This document shows positions 41,414 through 50,316 of a DNA stretch of 64,000 nt, one piece after another. Below the pieces are notes generated by a model. It was not told the origin of the DNA, made no database searches, and worked only from the letters and a program-made list of their open reading frames with translations. The position numbers were made by a program, and so were the translations under genes. Positions within the stretch are counted from its first letter, which is position 1; every line of letters begins with the position of its first letter. Location: positions 2,294,001 through 2,358,000 of the forward strand of contig NZ_CP041656.2 in assembly GCF_007290395.2 (NCBI RefSeq), given 5' to 3'. This DNA comes from Bradyrhizobium cosmicum. Lineage in GTDB: Bacteria > Pseudomonadota > Alphaproteobacteria > Rhizobiales > Xanthobacteraceae.

Positions 41414-43108
41414 ATGAAGAAGTTGCGATCACGGATAACGACAGACGGCCTCGACCGGGCTCCGCACCGCGCTTTCATGCGCGCAATGGGGCTTGACGAC
41501 GCGGCGATTGCCAAGCCGATGGTGGGCGTCGTCAGCATGAAGGGCGAGCAGACGCCCTGCAATATGACCCATGACTTCCAGGTAGTGGCGGCCAAGACGG
41601 GGATCGAGGAGGCGGGCGGTACGCCGCGCGAATTTTCGACCGTGTCGGTTTCCGACGGCATCAGCATGAATCACGAGGGGATGAAGTTTTCGCTGTTTTC
41701 GCGTGAGCTGATCGCCGACTCGATCGAAGCCGTTGTCCACGGTCTCGCTTACGACGCGCTGATCGGATACGGCGGATGCGACAAGACGCTGCCGGGGGTA
41801 ATGATGGGGATGGTTCGCTGCAACGTGCCGTCCATTTTCCTCTACGGTGGCAGTTCGCTGCCCGGTCGCGTGGACGGTCGTACCCTGACGGTGCTCGACT
41901 CCTACGAGGCCGTCGGCAGCTTCATGACCGGAGAGATCGACAGCGCTACGCTCGAGCGGATCGAGCGCGCCTGCCTGCCGTCCATCGGCGCATGCGCCGG
42001 GCAATTCACCGCGAACACGATGGGGATGGTGTCGGAGGCGATGGGTCTCACCATTCCCAATGTCTCGATGGTGCCCGGCGTCTATGCCGAGCGCGCCCAG
42101 ATTTCGCGCCGCGCCGGGAGACTGGTGATGGAGATGCTGGAGCGTGGCGGACCGTTACCGCGCGACATCGTGACGCGGAAATCTCTGGAGAATGGCGCGG
42201 CGATCGTTGCTGCAACGGGCGGTTCGACCAACGCTGCGCTGCATTTGCCGGCGATCGCGAACGAGGCTGGTATTGCATTCACGATCGATGATGTCGGCGA
42301 GGTTTTCGCCAGAACGCCGCTGATTGGAAATCTACGACCCGGGGGCAAGTACACGGCGAAGGACGTCTACGACATCGGCGGCGCTGCGGTGGTGATCCGC
42401 GAGCTGATCCAGAGCGGTCATATCGACGGTCATTGCATCACCATTACAGGCCGCACGCTTGCCGAAGAATATGGGACGGCCAACACGCCCGATGGTGAGG
42501 TCGTTTACACCTCCCGTGCGCCGATCATGCCTGATGGCGGCGTAGCGGTTCTGAAGGGCAACCTCTGTCCGGACGGTGCCGTGATCAAGGTCGCGGGTTT
42601 GAAGAGCCAGTTTTTCGAGGGCATTGCGCGCGTCTTCGAGGACGAGGAGGCGTGTGTCAAAGCGGTTCGTGACCGCAATTATAAGGCGGGTGAGGTTCTC
42701 ATCATCCGCAACGAAGGTCCCGTCGGAGGCCCAGGCATGCGCGAGATGCTCGGCGTCACCGCGCTGATCTACGGGCAGGGCATGGGCGAAAAAGTGGCGC
42801 TGATCACCGATGGCCGGTTCTCCGGCGCGACCCGCGGCATGTGTATCGGCTACGTGTCTCCCGAAGCATTTGTTGGCGGTCCGTTGGCGCTTGTCCGCGA
42901 CGGCGACAGCATTCGGATCGATGCCGCAAACCGGCGGATGGATATGCTGGTCGACGAGCAGGAACTCTCGGCGCGACGACGTGATTGGAAGCCGCGGCCG
43001 CCACGGCACCGCGCAGGTGCGCTCGCGAAATATGCGCGGCTTGTTGGTCAGGCGCCCGGTGGAGCCGTCACACACGAAGGTCCGGCAGATTGGCCATGGT
43101 TCGAATGA
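41414..43108 (+). CDS. IlvD/Edd-family dehydratase
   Basis: The ATG at 41414 ([23 protein letters not shown]) starts a 564-residue Fe-S dehydratase. The cluster Cys are in [17 protein letters not shown] and [14 protein letters not shown]; the Ser-rich [13 protein letters not shown] and the Arg-containing [20 protein letters not shown] near the end are also family marks. It removes water from a 2,3-dihydroxy acid or sugar acid. Sitting inside an uptake and ring-cleavage locus, it is more likely a catabolic paralogue than the branched-chain amino acid enzyme. Confidence 0.88.
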   Translation: MKKLRSRITTDGLDRAPHRAFMRAMGLDDAAIAKPMVGVVSMKGEQTPCNMTHDFQVVAAKTGIEEAGGTPREFSTVSVSDGISMNHEGMKFSLFSRELIADSIEAVVHGLAYDALIGYGGCDKTLPGVMMGMVRCNVPSIFLYGGSSLPGRVDGRTLTVLDSYEAVGSFMTGEIDSATLERIERACLPSIGACAGQFTANTMGMVSEAMGLTIPNVSMVPGVYAERAQISRRAGRLVMEMLERGGPLPRDIVTRKSLENGAAIVAATGGSTNAALHLPAIANEAGIAFTIDDVGEVFARTPLIGNLRPGGKYTAKDVYDIGGAAVVIRELIQSGHIDGHCITITGRTLAEEYGTANTPDGEVVYTSRAPIMPDGGVAVLKGNLCPDGAVIKVAGLKSQFFEGIARVFEDEEACVKAVRDRNYKAGEVLIIRNEGPVGGPGMREMLGVTALIYGQGMGEKVALITDGRFSGATRGMCIGYVSPEAFVGGPLALVRDGDSIRIDAANRRMDMLVDEQELSARRRDWKPRPPRHRAGALAKYARLVGQAPGGAVTHEGPADWPWFE

Positions 43109-43234
43109 TGCGTCGCACCCCTGCGAAAACAACCGCTCGTCTGGCAGGTTTCTTGCTAAGCTCAAGCCGCTGAAGGAGGACATTCAGCAGGGGTAACAAC
43201 ACGGTTGTTGCGCGCAAGCGAAGTGAGAAGCGGG

Positions 43235-44080
43235 ATGAAGGTAATGCCTTCGAGATCGAGCGAATGGGTGAAACCGGTGACGTCACAACTGCCGGCTTCC
43301 AAGATCATCGAGATCGACCGCGTCTCGCAGGTTTTTCAGACCTCGGCGCGCAAGGATCATCTGGCGCTATCGGACATCTCGTTGGCGATCGAAGAGGGAG
43401 CCTTCGTCTCCATCCTCGGGCCGTCCGGCTGCGGCAAGTCGACACTGCTTTACATCGTCGGTGGCTTCGTTAGCCCGACAAGCGGCGCGGCGAAGATGAA
43501 GGGACAAACGATTACGGGACCGGGGCCGGATCGCGGGCCGGTATTCCAGGAGTTCGCACTGTTTCCGTGGAAGACCGTATTGGGGAACGTGATGTATGGT
43601 CCGCGCCAGCAAGGTGTGCGGGCCACGGAGGCGGAAGCGCAGAGCCGAGCCCTGATTGAGATGGTCGGCCTCAAGGGTTACGAGAATTTCTATCCGAAGG
43701 AGCTGTCAGGCGGCATGAAGCAGCGCGTGGCACTCGCCCGGACGCTCGCGTACCATCCCGAAGTCCTGTTGATGGACGAACCGTTCGGTGCTCTGGACGC
43801 GCACACCCGGACACGCCTGCAGAATGATCTTCTGAACATCTGGGAGCGTGACCGCAAAACGGTGCTGTTCGTCACTCATTCGGTCGATGAAGCCGTCTTC
43901 CTGTCGGACAAGGTCGTGATGATGTCGAAATCTCCCGGCCGCATCCGGCAGGTCATCGACATCGACCTGCCGCGACCGCGCCGCCGCAACGAGTTGTTGC
44001 TCGATCCGCGCTACCAGAAATATGTCGTCGATATCGAGCGCATGTTCGACGAGGTCGACGAGAGCGGATCGGCGTTATGA
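43235..44080 (+). CDS. ABC transporter ATP-binding protein (NitT/TauT type)
   Basis: Starts at the ATG at 43235 are possible, and also at 43244 or the GTG at 43280; the conserved part begins IIEIDRVSQVFQT. Walker A is GPSGCGKST, the Q-loop is VFQEFALFPWKTV, the signature is ELSGGMKQR and Walker B is EVLLMDEPFGALD. The end SPGRIRQVIDIDLPRPR is typical of SsuB/TauB. It powers uptake with the two permeases, the first of which overlaps it by four bases. Confidence 0.9.
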   Translation: MKVMPSRSSEWVKPVTSQLPASKIIEIDRVSQVFQTSARKDHLALSDISLAIEEGAFVSILGPSGCGKSTLLYIVGGFVSPTSGAAKMKGQTITGPGPDRGPVFQEFALFPWKTVLGNVMYGPRQQGVRATEAEAQSRALIEMVGLKGYENFYPKELSGGMKQRVALARTLAYHPEVLLMDEPFGALDAHTRTRLQNDLLNIWERDRKTVLFVTHSVDEAVFLSDKVVMMSKSPGRIRQVIDIDLPRPRRRNELLLDPRYQKYVVDIERMFDEVDESGSAL

Positions 44081-44862
44081 CATCGCCGGCTGCTTTGGCC
44101 AGACGGGCCGCCCCGGTGTTTGCTTGCATCGGCCTGCTGGCGATGTGGCAGGTCGCATCGCTCGCGCTGAAGAACGACAGCTTTCCGACCGCGCTCGAGG
44201 CGCTTTGGGCGATTCCCGACATCCTTGGCGACAAGGAGGCCTTGATCAACATCCTGGCCTCGCTCCGTCGCATGGCAATGGGATTCGGTGTGGCGGTGCT
44301 GGTCTCGATTCCGCTCGGCTTGTTGATGGGCCGTAGCCGGGCGGTGGCAGCTTTCTTCAATCCGCTCCTGATGGTGATCTACCCGGTCCCGAAGGCAGCC
44401 CTGATGCCGATCATCATGCTTTGGCTGGGGGTCGGCGACATCACGAAGACGCTGGTGATCTTTCTCGGCGTCAGTCTTCCGGTGATCTATCATAGCTTTG
44501 AAGGTGCCAAGGCGGTCGAAGAGAAGATGATGTGGTCGGGCGCTGCGATGGGGCTCTCATCGCTGCAACGTCTGGTCCGGATCGTGCTGCCCGCTGCACT
44601 GCCGGAGATCCTGACCGGATGCCGCACGGGGCTCGTGCTGGCGTTGATCACAATGATCACCAGCGAGATGATCGCCCGCCAGTCCGGCGCTGGCAACATC
44701 CTGTTCAACGCGCTCGACATGGGTCAATACGACACCGTATTTGCCATGATCATCATCGTGGGGGCGATGGGAATCTGCCTCGATGCGATCTTCGAGCGGG
44801 TCCGCGCACGGCTTGTGCGCTGGTCTGAGCCTCAGTTCGACATTCCGCTGAGCTTCTCATGA
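44077..44862 (+). CDS. ABC transporter permease 1
   Basis: A 261-residue inner-membrane protein with about six spans. The BPD_transp_1 coupling loop is EEKMMWSGAAMGLSSLQRLVRIVLPAALPEILTG. Overlaps of four bases (ATGA) with the ATPase and with the next permease show tight coupling. It probably forms a heterodimer with the second permease. Confidence 0.88.
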   Translation: MTSPAALARRAAPVFACIGLLAMWQVASLALKNDSFPTALEALWAIPDILGDKEALINILASLRRMAMGFGVAVLVSIPLGLLMGRSRAVAAFFNPLLMVIYPVPKAALMPIIMLWLGVGDITKTLVIFLGVSLPVIYHSFEGAKAVEEKMMWSGAAMGLSSLQRLVRIVLPAALPEILTGCRTGLVLALITMITSEMIARQSGAGNILFNALDMGQYDTVFAMIIIVGAMGICLDAIFERVRARLVRWSEPQFDIPLSFS

Positions 44863-45626
44863 CCTCACGCGTGCTCCCATCAACTGTCCTTCTCGGAGTT
44901 GCACCGATCGTGCTCGTGATCGCGGTGTGGCAAGGCCTCGTGTCATTTGGCTTTGCGCCTGCGGTCTTGCTGCCGCCGCCGGGATTCGTCTTCAGCCGGC
45001 TGCTCCAGCAACTCGTGACCTGGACGTTTCAGCAGGAGATCGCGGCGACCCTGATCCGGCTGTTTGCCGGGTTCGCGATCGCTGTCGTGCTTGGCGTTAG
45101 CATCGGTATTGCGGCTGCCGCCAATCCCGCCATCAATGCCGTGGTACGGCCGATCGTGCGCGTATTGGCGCCGCTACCCAAGGTCGCGCTCTATCCGGCG
45201 CTACTGCTGCTGCTGGGCTTTGGCCATGGATCAAAGATCACCCTGGTGGCGGCGGACGCTCTCTTTCCGATCTTGCTGTCTACCTATTACGGCGCGTCCA
45301 CTGTCGAGCAAAAGCTGATCTGGTCGGCTATGGCGGCAGGAACGCCGCGCTATGAAATTCTGTTCAAGGTGGTGCTGCCGGCGGCGATGCCGTCGATCCT
45401 GACCGGCTGCCGGATCGGACTTGTCATTTCCTGCATCGTGGTGTTTCTGGCCGAGATGATCACATCGACGGATGGGCTTGGCCATGTGCTGGTGACAGCG
45501 GCCCGGACCTTTCAGGCCGTCGACATGTTCGTGCCGCTGATTACAATCTCGCTCCTTGGGTTGATCCTGAACGGCTTGTTGGGCGTCCTGCGATCGTACC
45601 TCTTGCGGGGCTTCCCCGAAGCGTAA
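44859..45626 (+). CDS. ABC transporter permease 2
   Basis: A 255-residue protein with about six spans. The coupling loop is EQKLIWSAMAAGTPRYEILFKVVLPAAMPSILTGCRIG. It is a distant paralogue of the first permease and not a repeat of it. It is the last gene of the transporter set; the NicX-like gene begins 38 bases later. Confidence 0.88.
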   Translation: MTSRVLPSTVLLGVAPIVLVIAVWQGLVSFGFAPAVLLPPPGFVFSRLLQQLVTWTFQQEIAATLIRLFAGFAIAVVLGVSIGIAAAANPAINAVVRPIVRVLAPLPKVALYPALLLLLGFGHGSKITLVAADALFPILLSTYYGASTVEQKLIWSAMAAGTPRYEILFKVVLPAAMPSILTGCRIGLVISCIVVFLAEMITSTDGLGHVLVTAARTFQAVDMFVPLITISLLGLILNGLLGVLRSYLLRGFPEA

Positions 45627-45663
45627 TTTGACTGATAAAAAACCAGAAGACCGGGAGTGAAGC

Positions 45664-46710
45664 ATGCTAGCGGATCGCATCGAGGCCAAATGGATCGACG
45701 CATTTTGCGAGATCTTTGAGCGTTGTGCCGTCAAGGCCGGCGATACTGCCGCGATCCTCTCGGAGACACAATCGCGCGCGCTGAATGTGCATCTGGCAGA
45801 GCTTGCTCTGCTGCGGATGGGGGCGCGGCCGTTTCACGTGGTGATGCCGACACCGCGTAACCGGAATATCGTGCCGGTTCGCTCGACGGGAGCAAGCGAG
45901 GCGATCCAGCGGCTCGGCCCGGTCATCACCGCGCTTCAGCAGGCCGGTTTCGTGGTGGATTGCACTATCGAGGGGCTGATGCATGCGGTGGAGACCCCTG
46001 AAATTCTCAAGGCCGGTGCGCGGATCCTGGTGATCTCCAACGAGCATCCCGAGGCGCTGGAGCGGATGGTCCCGGATTCCGCGCTTGAGAAACGCGTTCG
46101 TGCCGCGGCGAAGATGCTGCGAGGAACCAAGCGTATGCGGGTTACTTCGAAGGCCGGCACCGCGCTCGACGTCGATATGGTTGGAGCTTCGACGGTCGGC
46201 GTGTGGGGCTGGACTGACAAGCCCGGCACACTGGCGCACTGGCCGGGCGGCATCGTCGTCAGCTTTCCCAAGAGCAAGACGATCAATGGCACGCTGGTGA
46301 TGGCGCCCGGTGACATCAACCTGACCTTCAAGCGCTACCTGACCTCGCCGGTGAAGATGACGTTGAAGGACGATTATGTCGTCGAGTTGGAAGGCGAGGG
46401 GACGGATGCCGCGATGATGCGCGCTTATCTCGCCGCCTGGGGCGACCGTGAGGCCTATGCGGTGTCACATGTTGGGTTCGGCATGAACCCCGGAGCTCGC
46501 TACGAGGCGCTGTCGATGTACGATCAGCGCGACACCAACGGTACCGAAATTCGTGCCGTTTCCGGCAACTTCCTGTTCTCGACCGGCGCGAACGAATTCG
46601 CCGGCCGCTATACGGCCGGCCATTTCGACTTGCCGATGATGGGAACGACTATCGAACTCGATGGTGTCGCGGTCGTTCGCGAAGGCGTGCTTCAGGATGT
46701 CTTCGGCTAG
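45664..46710 (+). CDS. NicX-like ring-cleavage dioxygenase (2,5-dihydroxypyridine dioxygenase family)
   Basis: A 348-residue protein related to NicX, which opens 2,5-dihydroxypyridine with an Fe(II) centre. Shared features: SKAGTALDVDM, HWPGGIVVSFP, GTLVMAPGDINLTFKRYL, the metal His in AVSHVGFGMNPGAR and the His/Asp pair in TAGHFDLPM, with GNFLFSTGANEFAG between. All three metal ligands are kept. It follows the transporter genes by 38 bases and its last four bases overlap the convergent 3-hydroxyacyl-CoA dehydrogenase gene. The other nic genes for nicotinate are missing, so the substrate may be a different hydroxylated ring. Confidence 0.82.
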   Translation: MLADRIEAKWIDAFCEIFERCAVKAGDTAAILSETQSRALNVHLAELALLRMGARPFHVVMPTPRNRNIVPVRSTGASEAIQRLGPVITALQQAGFVVDCTIEGLMHAVETPEILKAGARILVISNEHPEALERMVPDSALEKRVRAAAKMLRGTKRMRVTSKAGTALDVDMVGASTVGVWGWTDKPGTLAHWPGGIVVSFPKSKTINGTLVMAPGDINLTFKRYLTSPVKMTLKDDYVVELEGEGTDAAMMRAYLAAWGDREAYAVSHVGFGMNPGARYEALSMYDQRDTNGTEIRAVSGNFLFSTGANEFAGRYTAGHFDLPMMGTTIELDGVAVVREGVLQDVFG

Positions 46711-47699
46711 CCGCGATCGAGCACGGGCGGGCGAGCCAGGTCGAAGTGACGGAGCAGGTCGACCATGGCCTGAAGCCGCTTTGCCCGATAGGCGTCGACG
46801 TCGAGGCCGGAATAGTCAAGAAAGCCGGAGCCCGTTCGTAGGCCGATCCGCCCTTCCTGCATGTTTCGCGAAATGACGTCGGGCGCCCGGTAGCGGTCGC
46901 TGCCGAGCGCGCCTTCGAGATAGCGGCTGGCGTAATACAGGATGTCGCCGCCGCCCCAGTCGATGAATTCGAGCAGTCCAAGCACGGCGTAGCGGAAGCC
47001 GAAGCCATAGCGGATCGCCTTGTCGATCTCCTCGGCGCTGGCAACGCCTTCCTCGACCATGCGTGCGGCCTCGTTCATCGCCAGTGCCTGGATGCGCGGA
47101 ACGATGAAGCCTGGCGTCGCGGCGCAGACCACCGGCACCTTGCCGATGCCTTCGAGCAGTGCCTTGACTTCGTCGATGATGGCAGGGTCGGTAGCTTTGC
47201 CGGGCGAAACTTCCACCAGCGGGATCAGATAGGCCGGGTTGAGCCAGTGCACGTTGAGAAAGCGGCGGGGATATTCGATCACGCCGGACAAATCGTCGAC
47301 GAGGATGGTCGACGTCGTCGATGCGATGATCGTGTCCGGTCCGACCTGCTTTGAAGCTGCCCCCAACACCTCCCGTTTGAGCTCGACGACCTCCGGAACG
47401 CCCTCGAAGACCATTCCGGTCTCGGACAGCACCGCACTGCTTTGTGCGGCGGGCACGACCGAAACACGCGCTATGAGCGGGTCGACATCGGCCTCGGCCA
47501 GCAGGCCAAGCTTCGATAGGCTGGCAAATGTCTTCCTGACTTCGCCGAGCGCGTCCGCCTCCAGCTTGGAGAAGTCTTCGGCGGAGCGGGCCTTGACGTC
47601 GATCATGGTGACCCGGTGGCCTGCGTAAGCGAACGCGACGGCAATGCCGCGTCCCATGCGGCCGGCCCCGAGACAGGCAATGTTGGCGCGAGTGGTCAT
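46707..47699 (-). CDS. 3-Hydroxyacyl-CoA dehydrogenase family protein
   Basis: A 330-residue enzyme. NAD-binding is ACLGAGRMGRGIAVAFAYAGH (about 9-29). The catalytic part has FLNVHWLNPAYLIPLVEVSPGKATD with the His of HWLNP, then TPGFIVPRIQALAMNEAARM, and IDKAIRYGFGFRYAVLGLLEFIDWGG. This follows the short PaaH/lambda-crystallin-like group. It is the last gene of the minus-strand beta-oxidation-type operon; the gap to the upstream gene is three bases. Confidence 0.88.
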   Translation of the reverse strand: MTTRANIACLGAGRMGRGIAVAFAYAGHRVTMIDVKARSAEDFSKLEADALGEVRKTFASLSKLGLLAEADVDPLIARVSVVPAAQSSAVLSETGMVFEGVPEVVELKREVLGAASKQVGPDTIIASTTSTILVDDLSGVIEYPRRFLNVHWLNPAYLIPLVEVSPGKATDPAIIDEVKALLEGIGKVPVVCAATPGFIVPRIQALAMNEAARMVEEGVASAEEIDKAIRYGFGFRYAVLGLLEFIDWGGGDILYYASRYLEGALGSDRYRAPDVISRNMQEGRIGLRTGSGFLDYSGLDVDAYRAKRLQAMVDLLRHFDLARPPVLDRG

Positions 47700-47702
47700 C
47701 GG

Positions 47703-48791
47703 CTAAAACCCCGTGCGAAGAAGCGCCTGCAATTCGGTCCTGCCGAGATTGCCTAGCCCCATCGTCTCAAGCGTCCGCCCCCCTCGCGCAAAATCCTCTC
47801 CGCAGACCGCGCCGCCGATGGCCAGAAAGGCTTTCGCCAGCGGCGTGGCCGCCCCTGCCAGGCCAGCGATGGATACCAGCAGCGAAAGCCCCAGCCGCAG
47901 ATCCTCGCGCATATAGCGATGCTCGGTCAGCACGATGCGTTCGCGCCAATCGCCGGAATCGGTCAGTCGGTCATGCGAACCGCGGCCATACATCCAGATC
48001 TCGCCTTCCTTGGCGTAGTGGTGAGCGAGCGGAAAATGCGGCGCGCCATATCCAAGCGCCTCGCGCACTGTGATCCGCTCGGCGTCAAGCGCATCGGTAA
48101 CCCGCCGGACCGCGGCTTGCGTTCCTTCCTTGTGAATGTCCCACCGCTCGAAATGTTCGATCGGCCCTGCGTTCATCACGATCAGCGGCGGATGGATGAT
48201 GGGGCCCGCGTTCATCAGTGCCCCGGACAGCGCGTCTCCACACGGCTCGATCGCATCCGGAAACGCGTATCCGATCACCTTGAGCGCGTGCGGTGCCAGA
48301 TCAAGCGGAAACACGCCGACCGGCAATCGTTTGGCACGGATCGTGATCGCGACCTCGAATGGCCCGTGCTTGCGCGTCAGCCAGGGCAATGTGCCAGTCT
48401 CCGCAAAGCTCACTTTGGCGCGATTGCCGGCATCCCGCGCAGCTTGTGCGAAGATCATCGAGCCGAATGTTGCCGGCGGCAGAAACACGACCTGGCCGTC
48501 CTGCAGATGCGGAGCAAGCAGGCGAGCGATATCCGGCTGTGCGAAAGCGGGGGCGGGGCACAGGATCAGTTCGGTACCGCCGATGGCCTCGGCGATATCT
48601 GTCGTCACCAGCGCCAGTTTGACGTCGTGACGGCCGTTGTGGTCCTTCACCAGGATGCGCGAGCCGGCGGCGCGATGTGCAGCGACCGCCTCTGCATCGC
48701 GGCGCCAGAGCCGGACCTGATGTCCCGACAGCGCGAAATCGCCCGCGGCGGCGAAAGAGCCGTTTCCCCCACCCAGAACAGCAATCTTCAA
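47703..48791 (-). CDS. NAD/NADP octopine/nopaline dehydrogenase family protein
   Basis: A 362-residue protein. The nucleotide site is IAVLGGGNGSFAAAGDFALSGHQVRLWRR (about 3-31). The C-terminal helical domain has ALMNAGPIIHPPLIVMNAGPIEHFERWDIHKEG, where the NAGPIxHPP motif defines the family. Such enzymes reductively join or oxidise amino- and keto-acids. Its ATG overlaps the stop of the acyl-CoA synthetase gene by four bases. Its place among beta-oxidation genes is uncommon. Confidence 0.85.
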   Translation of the reverse strand: MKIAVLGGGNGSFAAAGDFALSGHQVRLWRRDAEAVAAHRAAGSRILVKDHNGRHDVKLALVTTDIAEAIGGTELILCPAPAFAQPDIARLLAPHLQDGQVVFLPPATFGSMIFAQAARDAGNRAKVSFAETGTLPWLTRKHGPFEVAITIRAKRLPVGVFPLDLAPHALKVIGYAFPDAIEPCGDALSGALMNAGPIIHPPLIVMNAGPIEHFERWDIHKEGTQAAVRRVTDALDAERITVREALGYGAPHFPLAHHYAKEGEIWMYGRGSHDRLTDSGDWRERIVLTEHRYMREDLRLGLSLLVSIAGLAGAATPLAKAFLAIGGAVCGEDFARGGRTLETMGLGNLGRTELQALLRTGF

Positions 48792-50314
48792 GATGCTTCT
48801 CCTTGCGCGCGCGCCTGCGCATCAAGTTGCTTCAGCAGGAAATGCTGGACCTTTCCCAGCGCGGTGCGCGGTAGGTCGGTTACGAAGACGATGTCGCGCG
48901 GAATCTTGTAACGGGCGAGCTGGACCTGAAGATGTGCTCTCAGTTCGTCTGCCTCGAGTTTGCACCCGGATCGCCGGATCACATAGGCGATCGGCACCTC
49001 GTCCCAGCGCGGATCCGGCCTGCCGATCACGGCGCACTCGCTGACATCGGGATGCTCGAGCAGCACGCGTTCGACCTCGGCCGGGTAGACGTTTTCTCCC
49101 CCGGAAATGATCATGTTTTTCTTGCGATCGCGGACCCAGAAATAGCCGTCCGCGTCGCACAAGCCGATATCGCCGGTACGATACCAGCCGTCGTGCAGCG
49201 CATCGCGCGTTGCATCCGCGTTGCCCCAATATTCAAAGAACACGTTAGGGCCACGCAACGCAATCTCGCCCGGCGTGCCCGCTTGCACTTCAGTACCGGC
49301 CTGATCGACCACCTTCGCCTCGCAGCACAGGCCGGCAAGTCCGGTTGATCCCGCGCGCGAAAGATCGCCGCCAAGCCGGGTGTAAACGGCAATGGGGCAC
49401 GTTTCCGTCGAGCCGTACACCTGAAGCACCGGCACTCCGCGCGAGGCGATACGATCGATCAGGTGCGGCGGCACAATGGTCGAGCCGGTGGCGACGGCCC
49501 TTAGCGACGACAGATCGGCGGTAGCCCAGGCGGGATGCTCGCTCACGGCCTGAATGATCGCCGGGACCATCACGGTCAGTGTTGGCCTCTCTCGCTCGAT
49601 GGCTGCGAGCGCGGTGTCCGGTGTGAACCGAGCGTGGATCGTGACGGTCGCGCCCAGCTGAAGCGCCGGCGTAGTCTGGATGTTGAGGCCGCCGACATGG
49701 AAGAACGGCAATACCGTCAGCACGTGATCGTCGGACGTCATGTTGTGCATGTGCTGGCTCATGACGCCATTCCAGAACAAGGCCTCCTGGCGCAGCACCG
49801 CGCCTTTCGGCCGTCCTGTCGTTCCTGAAGTGTACACGATGAGCAGCGGGCAGGAGAGATCGGTATGCGGGTTGCGACCATTGCCTTCGCTGCGAGCCAG
49901 CAAAGCTTCGAATGTCGTGCCATGAGGTGGCGTGAAATCGAACCCGATGACGGCCGTTCCCGGTGCAAGCCCAAGAAAAACGCCCTCGAATGCCTGCTCG
50001 AGCACCAGCACCTTGGCGCCCGCATCGGTGAGAATGAAGAGTTGCTCGGCGACGGCGAGCCGCCAGTTCAGCGGCACCAGCATCGCGCCGAGTCGTGCGC
50101 ATGCGTAGAGTAGGACCAGATAGTCCGGCCGGTTCAAACTCAGGATCGCGACGCGGTCGCCTCGGCCGACGCCGAACTCCTCCTTCAAAGCCGTGGCAGT
50201 CCGCCCGATGCGTGCTGCGAATTCGCCGTAGCTTAGCCGTTCCCCCTCGAAGGAAATGGCCGTCTTATCTGGCGCGAAGGCCGCGTTGCGATCGATCAGA
50301 CTACAGAGATCCAC
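48788..50314 (-). CDS. Acyl-CoA synthetase (AMP-forming)
   Basis: The GTG at 50314 is chosen (VDLCSLIDRNAAFAPDK); it starts two bases after the stop of the acyl-CoA dehydrogenase gene, and the frame upstream of it lies inside that gene. The 508-residue product has the adenylation motifs YTSGTTGRPKGAVL, YGSTETCP, GWYRTGDIGLCDADGYFWVRDRKKNMI and the Lys in RTALGKVQHF. It activates a carboxylic acid with ATP and CoA. The protein resembles medium- or short-chain and aromatic-type synthetases; the substrate is not clear. Confidence 0.88.
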   Translation of the reverse strand: MDLCSLIDRNAAFAPDKTAISFEGERLSYGEFAARIGRTATALKEEFGVGRGDRVAILSLNRPDYLVLLYACARLGAMLVPLNWRLAVAEQLFILTDAGAKVLVLEQAFEGVFLGLAPGTAVIGFDFTPPHGTTFEALLARSEGNGRNPHTDLSCPLLIVYTSGTTGRPKGAVLRQEALFWNGVMSQHMHNMTSDDHVLTVLPFFHVGGLNIQTTPALQLGATVTIHARFTPDTALAAIERERPTLTVMVPAIIQAVSEHPAWATADLSSLRAVATGSTIVPPHLIDRIASRGVPVLQVYGSTETCPIAVYTRLGGDLSRAGSTGLAGLCCEAKVVDQAGTEVQAGTPGEIALRGPNVFFEYWGNADATRDALHDGWYRTGDIGLCDADGYFWVRDRKKNMIISGGENVYPAEVERVLLEHPDVSECAVIGRPDPRWDEVPIAYVIRRSGCKLEADELRAHLQVQLARYKIPRDIVFVTDLPRTALGKVQHFLLKQLDAQARAQGEAS

Positions 50315-50316
50315 TG

